From positions 558,001 through 622,000 of the forward strand of contig JASJZC010000002.1 in the NCBI GenBank assembly GCA_037178855.1: a DNA stretch of 64,000 nt. The letters are read 5' to 3'. Shown here in pieces: positions 38,696 through 49,975 of this stretch. Below the pieces are notes generated by a model. The model saw only the letters and a program-made list of their open reading frames with translations. It was not told the origin of the DNA and did no database searches. A program made the position numbers and the translations under genes. This stretch comes from Oscheius sp. JU75 (lineage: Eukaryota > Nematoda > Chromadorea > Rhabditida > Rhabditidae). The stretch's first letter is position 1. Each line of letters starts with the position of its first letter.

Positions 38696-39651
38696 ATGTC
38701 CAAATCCTTCTACAACTTCATCACCATCGTCTCGCTGCTCAGTCTCTTTCATTGTGCCTATTCCGCCGCACAGGTAAGCAATTTTCCGTTCTTTTTTTTA
38801 AATGAAAAAGCACGGTAACAACTGCCAAATCTATTTCTAAACCTTCGATAAGAGTTTGGAATTTTTGATCGATAAGGTTATTTCTGCTGAATGTTCAGTA
38901 GGCATGTGCGCTCAGACCGGATGAGGCCGGCCCGATCCAAAAAAAATTCAGCACCCTGCGTTTCGGCCCGGTCCGAATTCCTAGAATCGCACCGTTTGGG
39001 GTGAAAACGAAATGCAAAGTTCTCAACATTCTATATTTATCAGTGTTTCTTAAGGTCCTAGGGGTAATTTTTTACGCTGTGTTCGAAAACGAAGTTAGAA
39101 AGTCCAAATCACGATGTTAAATGTAAAAAAACGTGATTAGAATGTACAGCGAGTTCCCGCCAAAAATTTTGAACGGAGGGAGTTTCCTGGGTGAAAAATT
39201 GTCGACAAAAGTTATTAACCCGTTTTTCTGCCGAACTTTTACCCGCAGTGTTTCAGTTGACCCCTGCCATGGTAAGACCAATTACGAAGTTTTCCAAAAT
39301 CATCCCAAGAAAATTTTCTACCCAGAAACCCCTATTTTTCAGCACCGTGCCTATCTACGCCTCGTCGAGCAGCCGTTCGTCTCTCTCCCTGCGGACATCC
39401 TCGCCCAAGTGCTCATCTCTCTCGTCGTCTTGATCTACGGCGCGAGCTACGTCGCCTCGCCCTTCCAGCACATCAAGAGAGACCCCAATCGCGACAAGTC
39501 ATGGGACGATGTGGCCAGCTGCCTCTCCTTCGCCACTTTCGGCAACAGGGCCTACGCAATGTCGCCAGCTCATGCTATCCGGCAGCAGGAGGTAGCTTTT
39601 GGCTTTTTTGGTGAATAAATAGTGATTTTCCAGATCCATGCCGATTTCTAG
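38696..39651 (+). CDS. ER membrane protein complex subunit 5 (EMC5/MMGT1)
   Basis: Three exons (38696-38773, 39343-39591, 39634-39651) give 114 residues. Exon 1, MSKSFYNFITIVSLLSLFHC then AYSAAQ, is the first membrane helix. Exon 2 begins HRAYLRLVEQPFVSLPADI and contains the second helix (VLISLVVLIYGASYVAS). FGNRAYAMSPAHA matches the FxxFNHRGRxLF region. EMC5 is a core membrane subunit of the EMC insertase, which inserts tail-anchored and multipass proteins into the ER. Human EMC5 is 131 residues, so the length fits. A CTTTACAG acceptor 47 bases upstream suits trans-splicing. The last, six-codon exon overlaps the probable 5' end of the next gene. Confidence 0.85.
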
Positions 39652-39659
39652 GCCGTCGT

Positions 39660-42266
39660 AGTCTCTCCACTCCACCCAAGCCCGATTTTTCTCATCTTCC
39701 CGGCGCCAGGTAGGCGCCTCACTCTCCTAAAACCAAGAATATTATTGTAGACTTCCCCGTATTGCTCTTTCTCCTAATAAATCGTCTCCGATTCTCGAAA
39801 TTACACAGAAACAGGCTGCCGAGGCTTTTCAGCATTGTTTTAATGTAGGTTTTTTGCTTTTTTTGGCTGGAAAATGGTTTTTTCCAGCTAGTCAAGCAGC
39901 ACGACGTCGACAGTTATCTCTCTATTTTAGCCCTACCTAAACAGATTCATCCGGAGCTCTTTTCTGTGGGTTTGCAGCGTCATTTTAACACAAATTTAAG
40001 CGAAAAAAATGCACGTAAATTCAAGGGGAGAAGGTAAAAATGTCACAACCACAAAGGCGTCGCCACTTTTTCTCGCGCCAATTTCCTATTTCGGGGGCGG
40101 GAATTCAAAATTAGTTCTCCAGCGCTTCTTAAAATAAACGAAAGGTATACGGTACCCTGTGCCAAAACCGGTTCAAACCATGTTTTCAGTAGGATACTGT
40201 ACTTAAGAAAACGAGCGGCATTTGCGCCCGGTTTGAAAAAGTGGCGACGGGCATAACACGCCGTGCAACATCTCACGGCGTTTTACGCCCATGCAAAAAG
40301 CGTCGCCACTTTTTCTCGCGCCAATTTCTTATTTTGAGGGCGGGAATTCAAAATTAGATCTCTTTTATTTCGTCAGCCACATACTTTCCCATCTATTATT
40401 CTCTTTCCTTTTTCACAATTTTAGGCTAGATGTGAATAGTTCTGTCTGACAGGAGGCGTGATAAATTTGGAAGCCATCTTCGTCCACAAACTGACGCCTT
40501 CGCCTTTAATAAGGCGTGATGGGAGTGTCAACTGAAACTAACGAGCGACACGTGGGGACACTGTTGAGAAAAACGGTTTTTAAACTTGTTATTAGCTCTA
40601 GGTTTTTCTAATGATCTGATTTCTGCACAGAACTCTTCAAAAATAAAGTAAAAAGTGAGAAACTGGAGCTCGAAGAGTGGGAAATCCGCGCAAGCGCGCG
40701 CTTTTTAGATTAATGAAGGTATGGTATTCTGTGCCAAAACCGATTTGAACCATTATTTTTGTAGGATACTGTACTTAAGAAAACGAGCGGCGTTTGCGCC
40801 CAGTTTGAAAAAGTGGCGACGCGCGTAAAACGCCGTGATCTGTTGGTAAAGAAAATTCGAATCTGCGCACAAACTACAGTACCCATGGTCCTGCCACGAA
40901 GTCTCGATTTGCGCGGCAATTCAAATTCAGAAAGTCACAAATTTCATTGGTTTATTGCTAAAGCTACCTATTTTCCCTAGCAATTTTCACCCAGTTTTTT
41001 TCCAGATTCATGCACTTAATGTCGAGCTGGCCATCATCCGCGACAAGATCGATAGTTCACGCACCGGAAGTAAGGACACGACCGGCATGTATCGTCTCCA
41101 GTTCTGGAAAGACGCTCTCTCGTCAATCTACGGCGGCTCCCTACTCCCAGTTCCGCGGCAGCCCGTCGCCGTAGCTCTTTGCTCCTTCGCTCCCGACGCA
41201 GCTCCTCTCCGACTGGAGAATCTCGTGACAGCCAGACAACAGACGCTTGGGGATCGGCCCTTTACTACCGTTTTTGAAGTAATAATCTTTTATTAAACAT
41301 AAAAATGAGCTGTCAGCTCTGCGGCTACGGCTCCCGCACCGCTGGATCTCTTCTTCATCTCCGAGTGGACGCGTTGGCCCGAAACGCGTCGCTGGAAACA
41401 GAAATGTACAAAGAGGACATCGAAAAGACCGCCACGGATCTGGGAGCAGCTTTCGGGGTCCTCAACTTGATCAGGTACCGTTTTATTTCATTCTTTCAAG
41501 AGAAGTCTTCTTTGAAAGGGAGCATAAAAAATGATTCCAGAGGCACCCAGACACGGGTTTAAGCAAAACTAATTCGGTAAACCAAAAATTGAATGCTGGG
41601 AGATTCGATCCAGATACTAACCACTCCCAACGCAGCTTCACCAGCTACTAATTGTTGCCCGATGTCTTTCGGCAGAGTTATCGGGTTTCCCAGATCCCCC
41701 ATTTTGAAATTTCGTCTCTTGTAACAATATTTTCTAGATCCTCTCTTCCTCTCCTGACGCGCGGAATTGTCCTCCTGCCCTCGGATCTGCTCTCGATGAA
41801 CGGCCTCAGCCCGGATCTCGTCTACAATCGAAAACGCGAGGAGGATGTCCGTCACGTCGTCCAGCAGATGGTCCAGGTCGCCCGAAGCCAACTCGAGTCT
41901 GGTCAGATGAGAGCCCAACAGCTGCCAAGAAGTATCAGACAGGCTTTCAGTGCCACGGCTATCGTCTCCTCTAGTCTCATATCGTCAATTAAAAAAGTAC
42001 TTTTGCCATTTTTTATGCTAAAAATTGGCATCGGGACTCGATTTTGTGCTAGCTAAACTTATATGCGGAGTTATCGGGTTTCTCAGATCCGATCTGGCAG
42101 CCCAGACAACGTCGGGAGCGGATAGTATATAGCTTGAAAACTAGGTTTTCGACCAAGAACATGCAATTTGCAGGCAAATTACGACCTCTATTCGTCCCGT
42201 CTCCAGCAACGAGACGCTCTCTTGCTCGCCAAGCTACTTCTTCACAAGCTCTTCGGACGAGTATAG
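39660..42266 (+). CDS. NDUFAF6-like squalene/phytoene-synthase-fold protein (complex I assembly factor)
   Basis: Exons up to 39709, then 39751-39844, 39888-39965, 41006-41278, 41317-41474, 41738-41996 and 42174-42266 keep frame. Landmarks: FQHCFNLVKQHDVDSYLSIL, IHALNVELAIIRDKI, MYRLQFWKDALSSIYGG, a GSLLHLRVDALA stretch, DLGAAFGVLNLIRSSLPLL and a C-terminal helix ending HKLFGRV. This is the NDUFAF6 order. The DxxxD motifs of true synthases are degenerate, as in NDUFAF6, a mitochondrial factor for early complex I assembly. The N-terminus is unresolved: the first exon reads LGRRSLSTPPKPDFSHLPGA, a good mitochondrial presequence, but without an in-frame ATG. It lies within a few bases of the EMC5 stop, so an operon with SL trans-splicing or a missed exon is likely. 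Confidence 0.85.
40045..40360. repeat. MITE-like hairpin in NDUFAF6 intron
   Basis: AAAAAGTGGCGACG (near 40228) pairs with CGTCGCCACTTTTT (near 40302), and GGCATAACACGCCGTG pairs imperfectly with CACGGCGTTTTACGCCC. A second CGTCGCCACTTTTTCTCGCG is at 40058. Likely a small non-autonomous element. Confidence 0.65.
40720..40845. repeat. Second copy of the intron MITE-like element
   Basis: GGATACTGTACTTAAGAAAA and CGAGCGGCGTTTGCGCCC followed by GAAAAAGTGGCGACGCGCG match 40140-40260 in order. The copy ends shortly after. Confidence 0.65.
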
Positions 42267-42363
42267 CCTAGTTTAGAGTGCAAACAATTGTATTTTTTAT
42301 AATTATTTTTGTAGAAAACAATAAAAAGATTCCTTCAAACTCCTAGCAATAACTCCCGACAGA

Positions 42364-42512
42364 ATGTTGTTGCCTCTACTGCTCTTCGTGCCCGGCCTCG
42401 TCCGAACCGACCCAAAAGAAATAGCACCTGTCCGTGAGTGTAGTGAAATGAATCTTTTGCTCTAGCCAAGGGAAAATATACATTTTTACATCGAAAAAAT
42501 ACAGAAAAATGA
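42364..42512 (+). CDS. Very small secreted peptide (tentative)
   Basis: Exon 1 (42364-42433) starts MLLPLLLFVPGLVRT, a signal peptide, and ends in a GTGAGT donor. Exon 2 (42466-42512) after CTCTAG closes in phase for 38 residues, ending HRKNTEK. A CCTAG acceptor 20 bases before the ATG suggests trans-splicing as a further gene in the EMC5-NDUFAF6 row. It overlaps nothing coding but abuts the TMEM9 3' end on the other strand. It has no Cys in the mature part; function unknown. Confidence 0.4.
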
Positions 42513-42530
42513 CACCAAAATATCGGGACG

Positions 42531-43969
42531 TCAATTGAGCATCGTGTGGTCCTCAAAAACTTTTCGTCGCTGCTCCTCGGCCTTTTTCATCCAGCGATTC
42601 TGCTCGGCCTCGACGCGGCCCAGGACGTCTTAAATAGGGCTTATTGTGCGGTTCTCTGTCTGCCTGTGACCTGTTGAGTTAAGGAACACTAAGGGTTTGG
42701 ACGCGACAGACCAGGGATTCGATCCCACCCGGGGTTTAATTTTTTGTAGTCTACGATTATGTTTTTGAACTGAATAAGAAAATGCAGCCATATTAAGTAT
42801 ACTTGGGCACCCGGCTCGCTGATGCAAACCTGGAGCAAAGTTTCTCTCAAAATTCGTGGTGTGAGGTTAGTATAAACCGCATCATTTTTTGTCAAGGTCA
42901 TAACGCCAAGGGTGGTTGTTCGGCTAAATTCTTTTTATTAAATTTTTATTTTATCTCTACAAAAAAGACGTTTTACCCCCTCGCTCTCCCAAAAAAAAAA
43001 TAAAACTCACGATTACCTCCACGAGATCTCATTTGATTGGCATCGTCCAGCGAGGCCGAGGACGTTACGGCTGAGCTGGCCCCGCCTCCATTTTCCTGTG
43101 CCCTGGCAAAAATATTGTCCTCCATCTCGTCATTCTGCTGTCGGTAGGGCATCTGGAAGCGCTTCTTCCGCAGCATCGGGTCCAGACACATCAAGAAGCC
43201 CATGTAGGTCACGAGAACCACAATCACACAGATGACGAAGATTACCACAACCTTGAAATTAACATCTTTTTGTGTGCAAAAGCTTGAAAGCGGCATAACT
43301 TGGCGCCGTAGTGAATAAATTAGATTTTTAAAAATGGAAAAGATGCGTTACGGAGAACTCTACTGTAGTCGATATTTTTTTATTTATCCCATTCAAAAAT
43401 GGTGAATTCAGTCAAAAAAAAAGATTCATTAACGGGCCTTAAAGGCTCTCAATGAGTTTTTGTGGTAAGGAAGCTCACCTTGATCATGACGGTGTTTCTC
43501 GACTGATAGCGACAGTTACAGTTGGCCAGAAAGGCGTCCAGCCGGGACTCGTCTACGTGTTTCACGACCTCTCCCTTCACCACTGTCATTGGGGTGCTGA
43601 ATTTTTATTTTGGGGTGAGAAAAGAGAAAAGACTGACCATAGAGACGGATTGATATTGGTCATGGTGTAGTAGCGACGCTGATCCTCTGTCGTCTTGTTT
43701 GTCTCCTCGCTGGTGAAGCCGCCCGTGCTCGGGCAGACGCATCTGCAGCGAGAATCCTCGAAATTGGCCTGGAAAGTGAGATATATTGTGAACGGAAAGG
43801 GCACAAAGGTTTGAGCGTGAGAGATCAGGGGTCCGAATTTGCCAGAGAAATTCCAACGAGGTAGCCCTTAGGCTCGCTTTAAAAAAAAAGAGGCAAAACT
43901 AACCTCAGCTCCGACTTGAAGTAGCGCCATCGCTGAGACGAGCAGAATTGATAGGAGATACATTGTCAT
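42531..43969 (-). CDS. TMEM9 family lysosomal/endosomal membrane protein
   Basis: Exon 1 (43969-43904) is a signal peptide, MTMYLLSILLVSAMALLQVG. The next exons give CRCVCPSTGGF, then CNCRYQSRNTVMIK, followed by a membrane helix (VVVIFVICVIVVLVTYMGF) and LMCLDPMLRKK. The last exon is VLGRVEAEQNRW and QRRKVFEDHTMLN. All are TMEM9 hallmarks: luminal Cys-rich domain, single helix, conserved cytosolic end. Vertebrate TMEM9 helps v-ATPase assembly and late-endosomal trafficking. The last intron contains a tRNA-like repeat, and its donor can be placed at two spots, differing by one residue (H or D before VLGRVE). Confidence 0.88.
42688..42748 (+). repeat. tRNA-like half module (CACTAAGGG family)
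   Basis: CACTAAGGGTTTGGACGCGA, GACCAGGGATTCGATCCC. It matches 33898-33958; a weaker relative is at 43795-43840. Inside the TMEM9 intron. Confidence 0.5.
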
Positions 43970-44121
43970 TTTTTCTGCTGAAACTTTTCTTTACAGTTAA
44001 TGACTGCTTGAAAATATATTACTCGGTAAAAACCTCAAGAATCACAACCAGAACACCTTCAAATAGCAACGATTTAACGGTCAAAATACTAACAAAAAGA
44101 ACAACCTAGAAAACAACGTGT

Positions 44122-45826
44122 TTAGACTCCGCGGTACTTGTTCTCGTAGTCCTGTTTCAGCTTCTTGATCTGCTCCCAGTCTTCCTCAGTCGGCAGGCCG
44201 GCCTTCTTGTCGATGTAGTCGCTCTTGGGAAGGCCGTAGAGCTCTTCCAAGGACATTAGACGCGACCAGTGGGGGTAGAGGGGCTTCCCGGCCGGTGTCA
44301 AGTCATCCTGCCACTCTTTTTTGGCTCTAAATTTAAGAAAATCGACAGAAAATGAGTTAGACGGACTCTGTAATGACTTTCTCGACGTATTTCTCCGGGT
44401 CGAAGGCATTGAGCTCGGCCAGATGGCCTTTCATGCGCTTGACGTACTCGCGTTCGGCACGGAGCTTCTTCTCCCGATGGTACTTCTGGTATTTGAAGAA
44501 GTCACGGTCGTAGCGCTTTCTCCTGGAAGAGGATGGAAATTACAAGAATCATAGGTGATTTGGAGCTGGAAACTCAAAAAAAAACCAAACAAGTTTATGG
44601 GAGTCGTGGGAGATAGCAAAAATGTACTGTCTCGGGATTTTGGAACATGTGTTTATTGATTAAAGAGTTTTGACGATAACTGACAACAAAAAACGAATGT
44701 TTGAGGTCGTTTACGCGTTCGAGGAGAATAACACATTTGAACCATTAGTTTGCTGGAATGGAAGTCAAGCCGGCATTTCGTTTACACAATTGTTTAAATC
44801 TGGTTTTCGATACGAATATGGATTAGTGTTGCTTTAGCGAACTTTCCGTGGGAAACTAGAGAAAGGTATGCGTCACGTTTGTGGAAGCTTCCATCGATTG
44901 TCAAATGTTTTTCACACCCAAATCGATGACTAACTGCTATGTTTACGATACTTCCTGCATCTGAAGATGGCTTTTTTACGTAGACTAGTGTTTTCTTTTT
45001 CCGGTTTTTGGCTGAAAAACTAGCTGATCACTCAATATAGTCACATCAAAAGGTAGGTCAAAAAATAGGTAAAAGTGTGGCATTAACTGGGATCTAAATA
45101 TTGCCAGCAAAAAAACCTCATTTGAATCGCCTTATGCTGTTTAGGATACCGAAACGTACAGCTATCGCCAAACTGTGAGCGATCTTTCTTTTGAGCAGGC
45201 CATAATAATAGCCTCTCTTCAAAAAAGTGAAACAGACAGCTTACCTCTTATGTTTCTTCATCTTCTTTCGCCTAATGGTCAGCAGTCGTGGAGAGAGATG
45301 CATCGCGACTGGTGGAATGAGCGACGGGGCTTTTATTTCTGGCTGAAATTTTAACAAAACGGTCCAGTAAGGCCATTGAAGCTACCTTATTCGTTTCGGG
45401 ATCCATCCTCTCCAGAATTTGGTGAAGAGTCGGCGGGGGAGCAGCAATCGGGGCTCTGTTCAGTGTTGGGAGTGAATAAACCTGCAATTTTCTGCAGTTT
45501 TTCAGTGACGTAGCATTAGCACCTGTCTTGCATTGTCCAGAGCTGGAAGATAGATGGAATTTCCGCCAGAGGAATGATTTACCGACGTTGTGGGGTTATC
45601 TGAACCATTTTGGTGTAGCAAAATGAATTTGTACCTAAAATTGACTGGATATTTCTGGGCGGAGGCACATTCGGTACGATAAGGGAGCTCGAGGGGGTCG
45701 AATTGAAGCCTAAAGGAAGAATAGCATTAAAAAAATGGGGAGAAACTGACTGTGAAAGGACTTGCCGACGGATAGACGAGAATAGCTTTTGCACAGCGAG
45801 GAGACGACGCGATTCATCGTCGACAT
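44122..45826 (-). CDS. Mitochondrial ribosomal protein mS38 (AURKAIP1 homologue)
   Basis: The start at 45826 gives MSTMNRVVSSLCKSYSRLSV, an amphipathic Arg/Ser-rich mitochondrial presequence. Short exons follow (NSTPSSSLIVPNVPPPRNIQ; VYSLPTLNRAPIAAPP). The diagnostic block is LLTIRRKKMKKHKR joined across an intron of about 710 bases to RKRYDRDFFKYQKYHREKKL. This is the AURKAIP1/mS38 core, a long basic helix that threads through the small mitoribosomal subunit. The C-terminal extension (AELNAFDPEKYVEK...YENKYRGV) is longer than in vertebrates. All junctions checked stay in frame. Confidence 0.8.
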
Positions 45827-46187
45827 CGGGTCATGCAGGCTGAAATTAACGTCTTTGACGATTTTTGACGACAAAGATGGTGCATTTGGGGAAGAAAACT
45901 GCGGTAAACGGACCTGGACGAGAGAAGAGACTGATTGACTATTTCTGTACGCAAGTTTGCGTCAAAGGGCGGCAGCTTATCGTAATTTAAAACATGGTTC
46001 AAAAATCTTTTCAGTTCTCTTCATAATCTTCCATTTTTTGTTAGTTTTGCATGTTTTTCTCTTTAGAAATAGTTCCAGAAGCTCCAGAACAACCCACATA
46101 ATACTATAATATGCTCTGACTTGCTTTACACCTATTTCCTCTCACTTTTACGAGCTTCCTCACTAATTTCTCTTTTTCAGCCAAGAA

Positions 46188-46791
46188 ATGACCCTCCCGT
46201 CGTCCAGCCAAGCTTCTAACAGTGCACTCGGCGTGCTGCAGCAGCTGGAAGAGACCAGAGTCAGTCCAAATGTTCTTTTCTTCAAAAAAACATCGGTTTA
46301 GATCCAACGAGAGTTGGCGATAGCCCAACTTCTGGAGAGAAGACGTAAAGCTTACAAGGTATAAACCCTCTCTCAAAGTATTATCAACCTGATTTCAGCT
46401 GGCAGAAGAGCGAGAAAAACTGAATTGGAGTGCTTCTGGAGGCCTTGTGACGACTCTTCTCTCAGCTCTGAGCTCCTATCACCACAAGTAAGCGTATTCC
46501 TTTGCTTATTTCTAAAAAAAAAATTGTAGAAATCTGCTCCATCTACTGCCAATAGTCCCCATCGCGACGTATCTCGGCTATAAGACGCACTTCTGCTATG
46601 GGAGCAAGATTGCTGTCGTTGAAAGTAGAACTTTTCTTGCAGTTTTTATCAAATTTTTCCCAGAAAAAGCCTTGGAAATGGTCCACGACGGTGAACAGTA
46701 TTCTCACGGTACGATTTCAGTCGAAGATGTGCGAAAACGCATCCAAGAGACGAAACAGCGGAAAGCGGAAGAAGAAATTTTCTCGTTTTAG
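46188..46791 (+). CDS. PLGRKT-like (plasminogen receptor KT) protein, divergent paralogue
   Basis: CTCTTTTTCAG lies seven bases before the ATG (SL acceptor). Exons join to about 145 residues: MTLPSSSQASNSALGVLQQL, IQRELAIAQLLERRRKAYK, LAEEREKLNWSASGGLVTTL, LLHLLPIVPIATYLGYKTHF, then VVEKKALEMVHDGEQYSHG and VEDVRKRIQETKQRKAEEE. This matches PLGRKT in length and layout: basic N-terminal helix, two membrane spans with PIVP between, and a charged tail with a late VEDVRK(R/A)R helix. The N-terminus lacks the MGxxxS seen in the neighbour, and the C-terminus lacks the terminal Lys that binds plasminogen in mammals. It may have lost that role or never had it. Confidence 0.7.
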
Positions 46792-46933
46792 TCGTTTTTT
46801 TGTTATTTTTAGGCCTGTTTTCAGTTGATGAATCGCTATTTTTTTCGATAATTTTACTATGGATATGCTTGTTGACTGCAAGAGGTTATTTGTGAACAAG
46901 TTTAATTGAAGAATCTATGCTCAGGATCCAAAA

Positions 46934-47785
46934 ATGGGACAGAAATCGTCCAGCCATGCTATCGCGCTAGAAGACGTCAATTCCTCAAAAAAATTTGCTG
47001 ATGAGCGGGTAATTCCTTTATTATTTCATAAAAAACCTCTAGATTCAGCTAGAAGAAGAGATCACCCTCCAAAACATAAAATTCGAGCAGAAAATGGCTT
47101 CGAGGCTGGCCGAGCGCCGTGAGCAGTTCTCCTGGGAGCTGATGGCTGCCGGCACGATGACGGCCATCCTATTTTTTGCCGGATCCGTTTACAAGAGGAA
47201 AGATCTCGTGATCCCGATCGCGCCACTGATCATGGGAGTAGGATACCGATATGATGCAGCCTACGGTACACAGTCTAACGTTTTACGAGGTTCGTTTGTG
47301 GGAAATTATAGATTTTTGAGCATTTTGTTCTTCTGGTATATTAGCGCTTTCTTTCTTAGTAAAATCAGATAGGAAAACCCAGTCGAGTCGTTCTTTTTGC
47401 TGCAAAATGCTCAAACAATAAGTTTGAATTGCTCGCACTTTTGAACATAGTTCAAAACGATCTTATTCGTTTTCCTTCTCTATATTTCTACGGGTTTTCT
47501 AGCATAATTATTGTTCTTACGTCCAACCAAGGTTATAAGAAGGTTCTCTGAAAGAAATCAACTGCTAAAATAAGTATTTTAATCGAATTTTAGCTAAAAT
47601 CTCATTGGGTCAGAACCACCCAGTATTTGACATTTTCAATCAAAAAGACTATTCATTTGCCCATACTAACACTTTTTGTTCCAGAATCCGCCGAGAAGCT
47701 GCTTCGAGAGGACAGCCACCGTTTCCAGCCCGTCGGCGGCCCTCTGACCCTGGCCCAAGTAGATGCCTTTAGACAGCGACTATAG
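46934..47785 (+). CDS. PLGRKT homologue
   Basis: Three exons (46934-47008, 47043-47289, 47685-47785) give about 140 residues. MGQKSSSHAIALEDVNSSKK starts with a myristoylation-like MGxxxS as in vertebrate PLGRKT. Then come ITLQNIKFEQKMASRLAERR, a first span (LMAAGTMTAILFFAG), YKRKDLVIPIAPLIMGVGYR (second span) and YDAAYGT. The tail is ESAEKLLREDSHRFQPVGG and ends DAFRQRL. The YxYDxxYG motif after span two is characteristic. The final residue is Leu, not Lys. It follows the divergent paralogue by 140 bases on the same strand, probably an ancient tandem pair. Confidence 0.82.
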
Positions 47786-48472
47786 AGCCTATAAACTAGT
47801 TTTTGTAGTCACTTTTCCACTCTCCAGGGGGCTCCCGAAATGGACAGAGAGACGAAGAAATAGGTCTCTCTGATCGTAATCGATAAGAGACGCAGCTGGT
47901 CAAAATGTCCTTGTCCAGACTAATGTGCCGTGTACGCGACAAGTCTCTTCGCTTTCTCTGTCTCTATCTTTTACAGCCTGGCCAGTGAATTTGTTGATCG
48001 ATTTCTTGCATGTTTTCCTGACCTGAAGAAGAGTCAGCCTCAACAAACAGAGGGTGATAAGATTGGGGAGAAGCTGTTGGTGACGACGACCTGAAGAGTG
48101 ACCAGCTGCTGTACCAGCAAAAGAAAGGCTAGAAGAGATGGGAGTCTTCACCAAATTTAAGGTCAGTCATTTGTGTATTCCTCCGTTCTTGGCGTCCCTA
48201 GTCTTCTACAATTTGCTCTAAAATTCCCTTTGTTGTACCGATTACCAGAATTGTTTGAGGTTTGGGCTTTGAATCTCTGCTCGGAGAGTTTTTGAATTAT
48301 TAGGCTGACCGATTTACAGATTCCAATTATCTCAGTTTCAATTAGCTTGTCTAGTCAAAAGCTAGAAAGCTCCGCTCCGGCTCGTTTGTCCTAAAAGTAA
48401 CCACGACTCCACAAACGTCATAATGGTTGCCATATAGCACATTTGGGACGGGGAATTTGTATATACCACTCT
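47786..48472. other. Spacer, no gene seen
   Basis: A minus-strand frame near 47900-48150 contains SSLSFAGTAAGHSSGRRHQQ but shows no family or splice support. Confidence 0.35.
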
Positions 48473-48590
48473 CTGACCAGCCGGCTGCGCCGTCTGTCGA
48501 CGCCGCTGTAGATTTTGTTTTAAAAGCTTTTGTTCTATATCTAGAACATCTGTCGCCGTCATAAAACTTTAGCTACAGAAGCATATCGAT
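48473..48590 (+). repeat. Dispersed repeat, copy 1 (CCGGCTGCGCCGTC family)
   Basis: ACCAGCCGGCTGCGCCGTCT then TCGACGCCGCTGTAGA, CTAGAACATCTGTCGCCG and TTTAGCTACAGAAGCAT. The G/C block is partly self-complementary. Confidence 0.75.
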
Positions 48591-48699
48591 CCATGCGATG
48601 GCAGGGATCGGATCACTACTGCTTCCCCCACCTCTTTCTTAAGTTCAGGCTTACTGTTCTTTAAAGGCCCTACGGAGTAGTGTTTGGAAATGAAACATT

Positions 48700-48775
48700 G
48701 CCAAAGTTTTTGTTCTATATCTAGAACATCTGTCGCCGCCAAAAAATTTTAGCTACAGAAGCATTAGGGAAATGC
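48700..48775 (+). repeat. Dispersed repeat, copy 2 (truncated)
   Basis: Only the second half: TTTTTGTTCTATATCTAGAA, CATCTGTCGCCGCC and TTTAGCTACAGAAGCAT. Confidence 0.75.
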
Positions 48776-49737
48776 TGTAAAAGTTGTCAATCTGCGACGT
48801 CGCTCTGGATAAAGTGACGAAGTGTCAAAACTGAGAGCAATCAAAAGAATCTGTCAGAAACTTGACTTATGCTTTTACGTGGACTCTTCTTCCATTTCAT
48901 CAATTGTTCCTCTCGTAGCTATAGAGAATTCCTTTTCCCATAGGGCCCAAGTGAATCCCTACCATGAAAAATTTTTGAGATACTATTTCTCCGCCTCCAA
49001 ATGGTCACTCTTGTGATTTTCACGCGATTTACGGTGACCCGTCCTTTCCACAATCGTTTTGGGTTTGACTAACTTCTGTTGATTTCGCTCAGGCTGCGCG
49101 TTCCCTTCCCTATCCTAAAAATCACGATAACGTGGAGTGTGACGAACTTTGGAATTTTGGGTGCTGCGTACACATTTTCGTAACTTGACTGACTTACGTA
49201 GTAGACAGATTCATCTTTCAGCCGATTGACTGTTTTACTCTCAACTATTCCTCCGAAGAGTTCTCGCTCGTTGATCCAAGTGGATCAATTCGATGAAAGT
49301 TTTTAGCACTATCCCCCCTCTCTCCTACAATGTGTCTCCGATCCTGTTGGCTACCGCTACCCCTCTCATTTCCATGACCGTTTTGGAGTTTGACAAATGG
49401 TCCCTACGTCGATTTTGTTCGGGTTGCGCTACCCTCTCTACCGATCAATGGTATGGTAAAATCAGCTGAATATTGTCTATATCGCTGTCACAGAGGGGAG
49501 CGAATAATTATAAGAGAATAATAATCATTGCAATGCTTAACATTTTTTTCAGTCGAAATTCCTCTGCAACCTGTTGTAACTGGTTTTAGTGCTCTGCGAT
49601 GTAATTTTGCGAAAAAGTAATCCGAGAAAACGAAAGAGACAAAAAGAATGAAAAAGTGGACAAAACAGTGGAAACGATTTTTGGAAGGGAATTTGGCATA
49701 CTGTAACGCCACTTTGCGTACCGGAATTTTTGGCTTC
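48776..49737. other. Repeat-rich spacer
   Basis: No gene. A short phrase TTTGGAATTTTGGGTGCTGC near 49150 is shared with 57.15 kb, so this is more of the same repeat family. Confidence 0.4.
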
Positions 49738-49975
49738 GCACCTTTTTTTGTTGTGATTTCTCCATGTTTTCCCTCTTTTTCTCATCACCTTATGACAAAA
49801 TAAGCATTCTATTTGGTTTGCAAACGTCAAAAATTCCAAAAAGTCACGATAGCACCGAGAAAATTGATAAATAATGGAAATTTCGTTGTTGCGTAAGCAT
49901 TTTTGTTCAAACGCAAAAGGCTTCGGACGGACGGAAACGGTTGCTCTTTATATCTTAAAGAGACCAGCCGGCTGC
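49738..49975 (+). repeat. Repeat flanking the Helitron, left side
   Basis: It shares with 57000-57250, in the same orientation, the landmarks TTTGCAAACGTCAAAAA, CAAAAAGTCACGATA, ACGCAAAAGGCTTCGGACG and ACGGTTGCTCTTTATAT. Clear but diverged. Confidence 0.7.
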
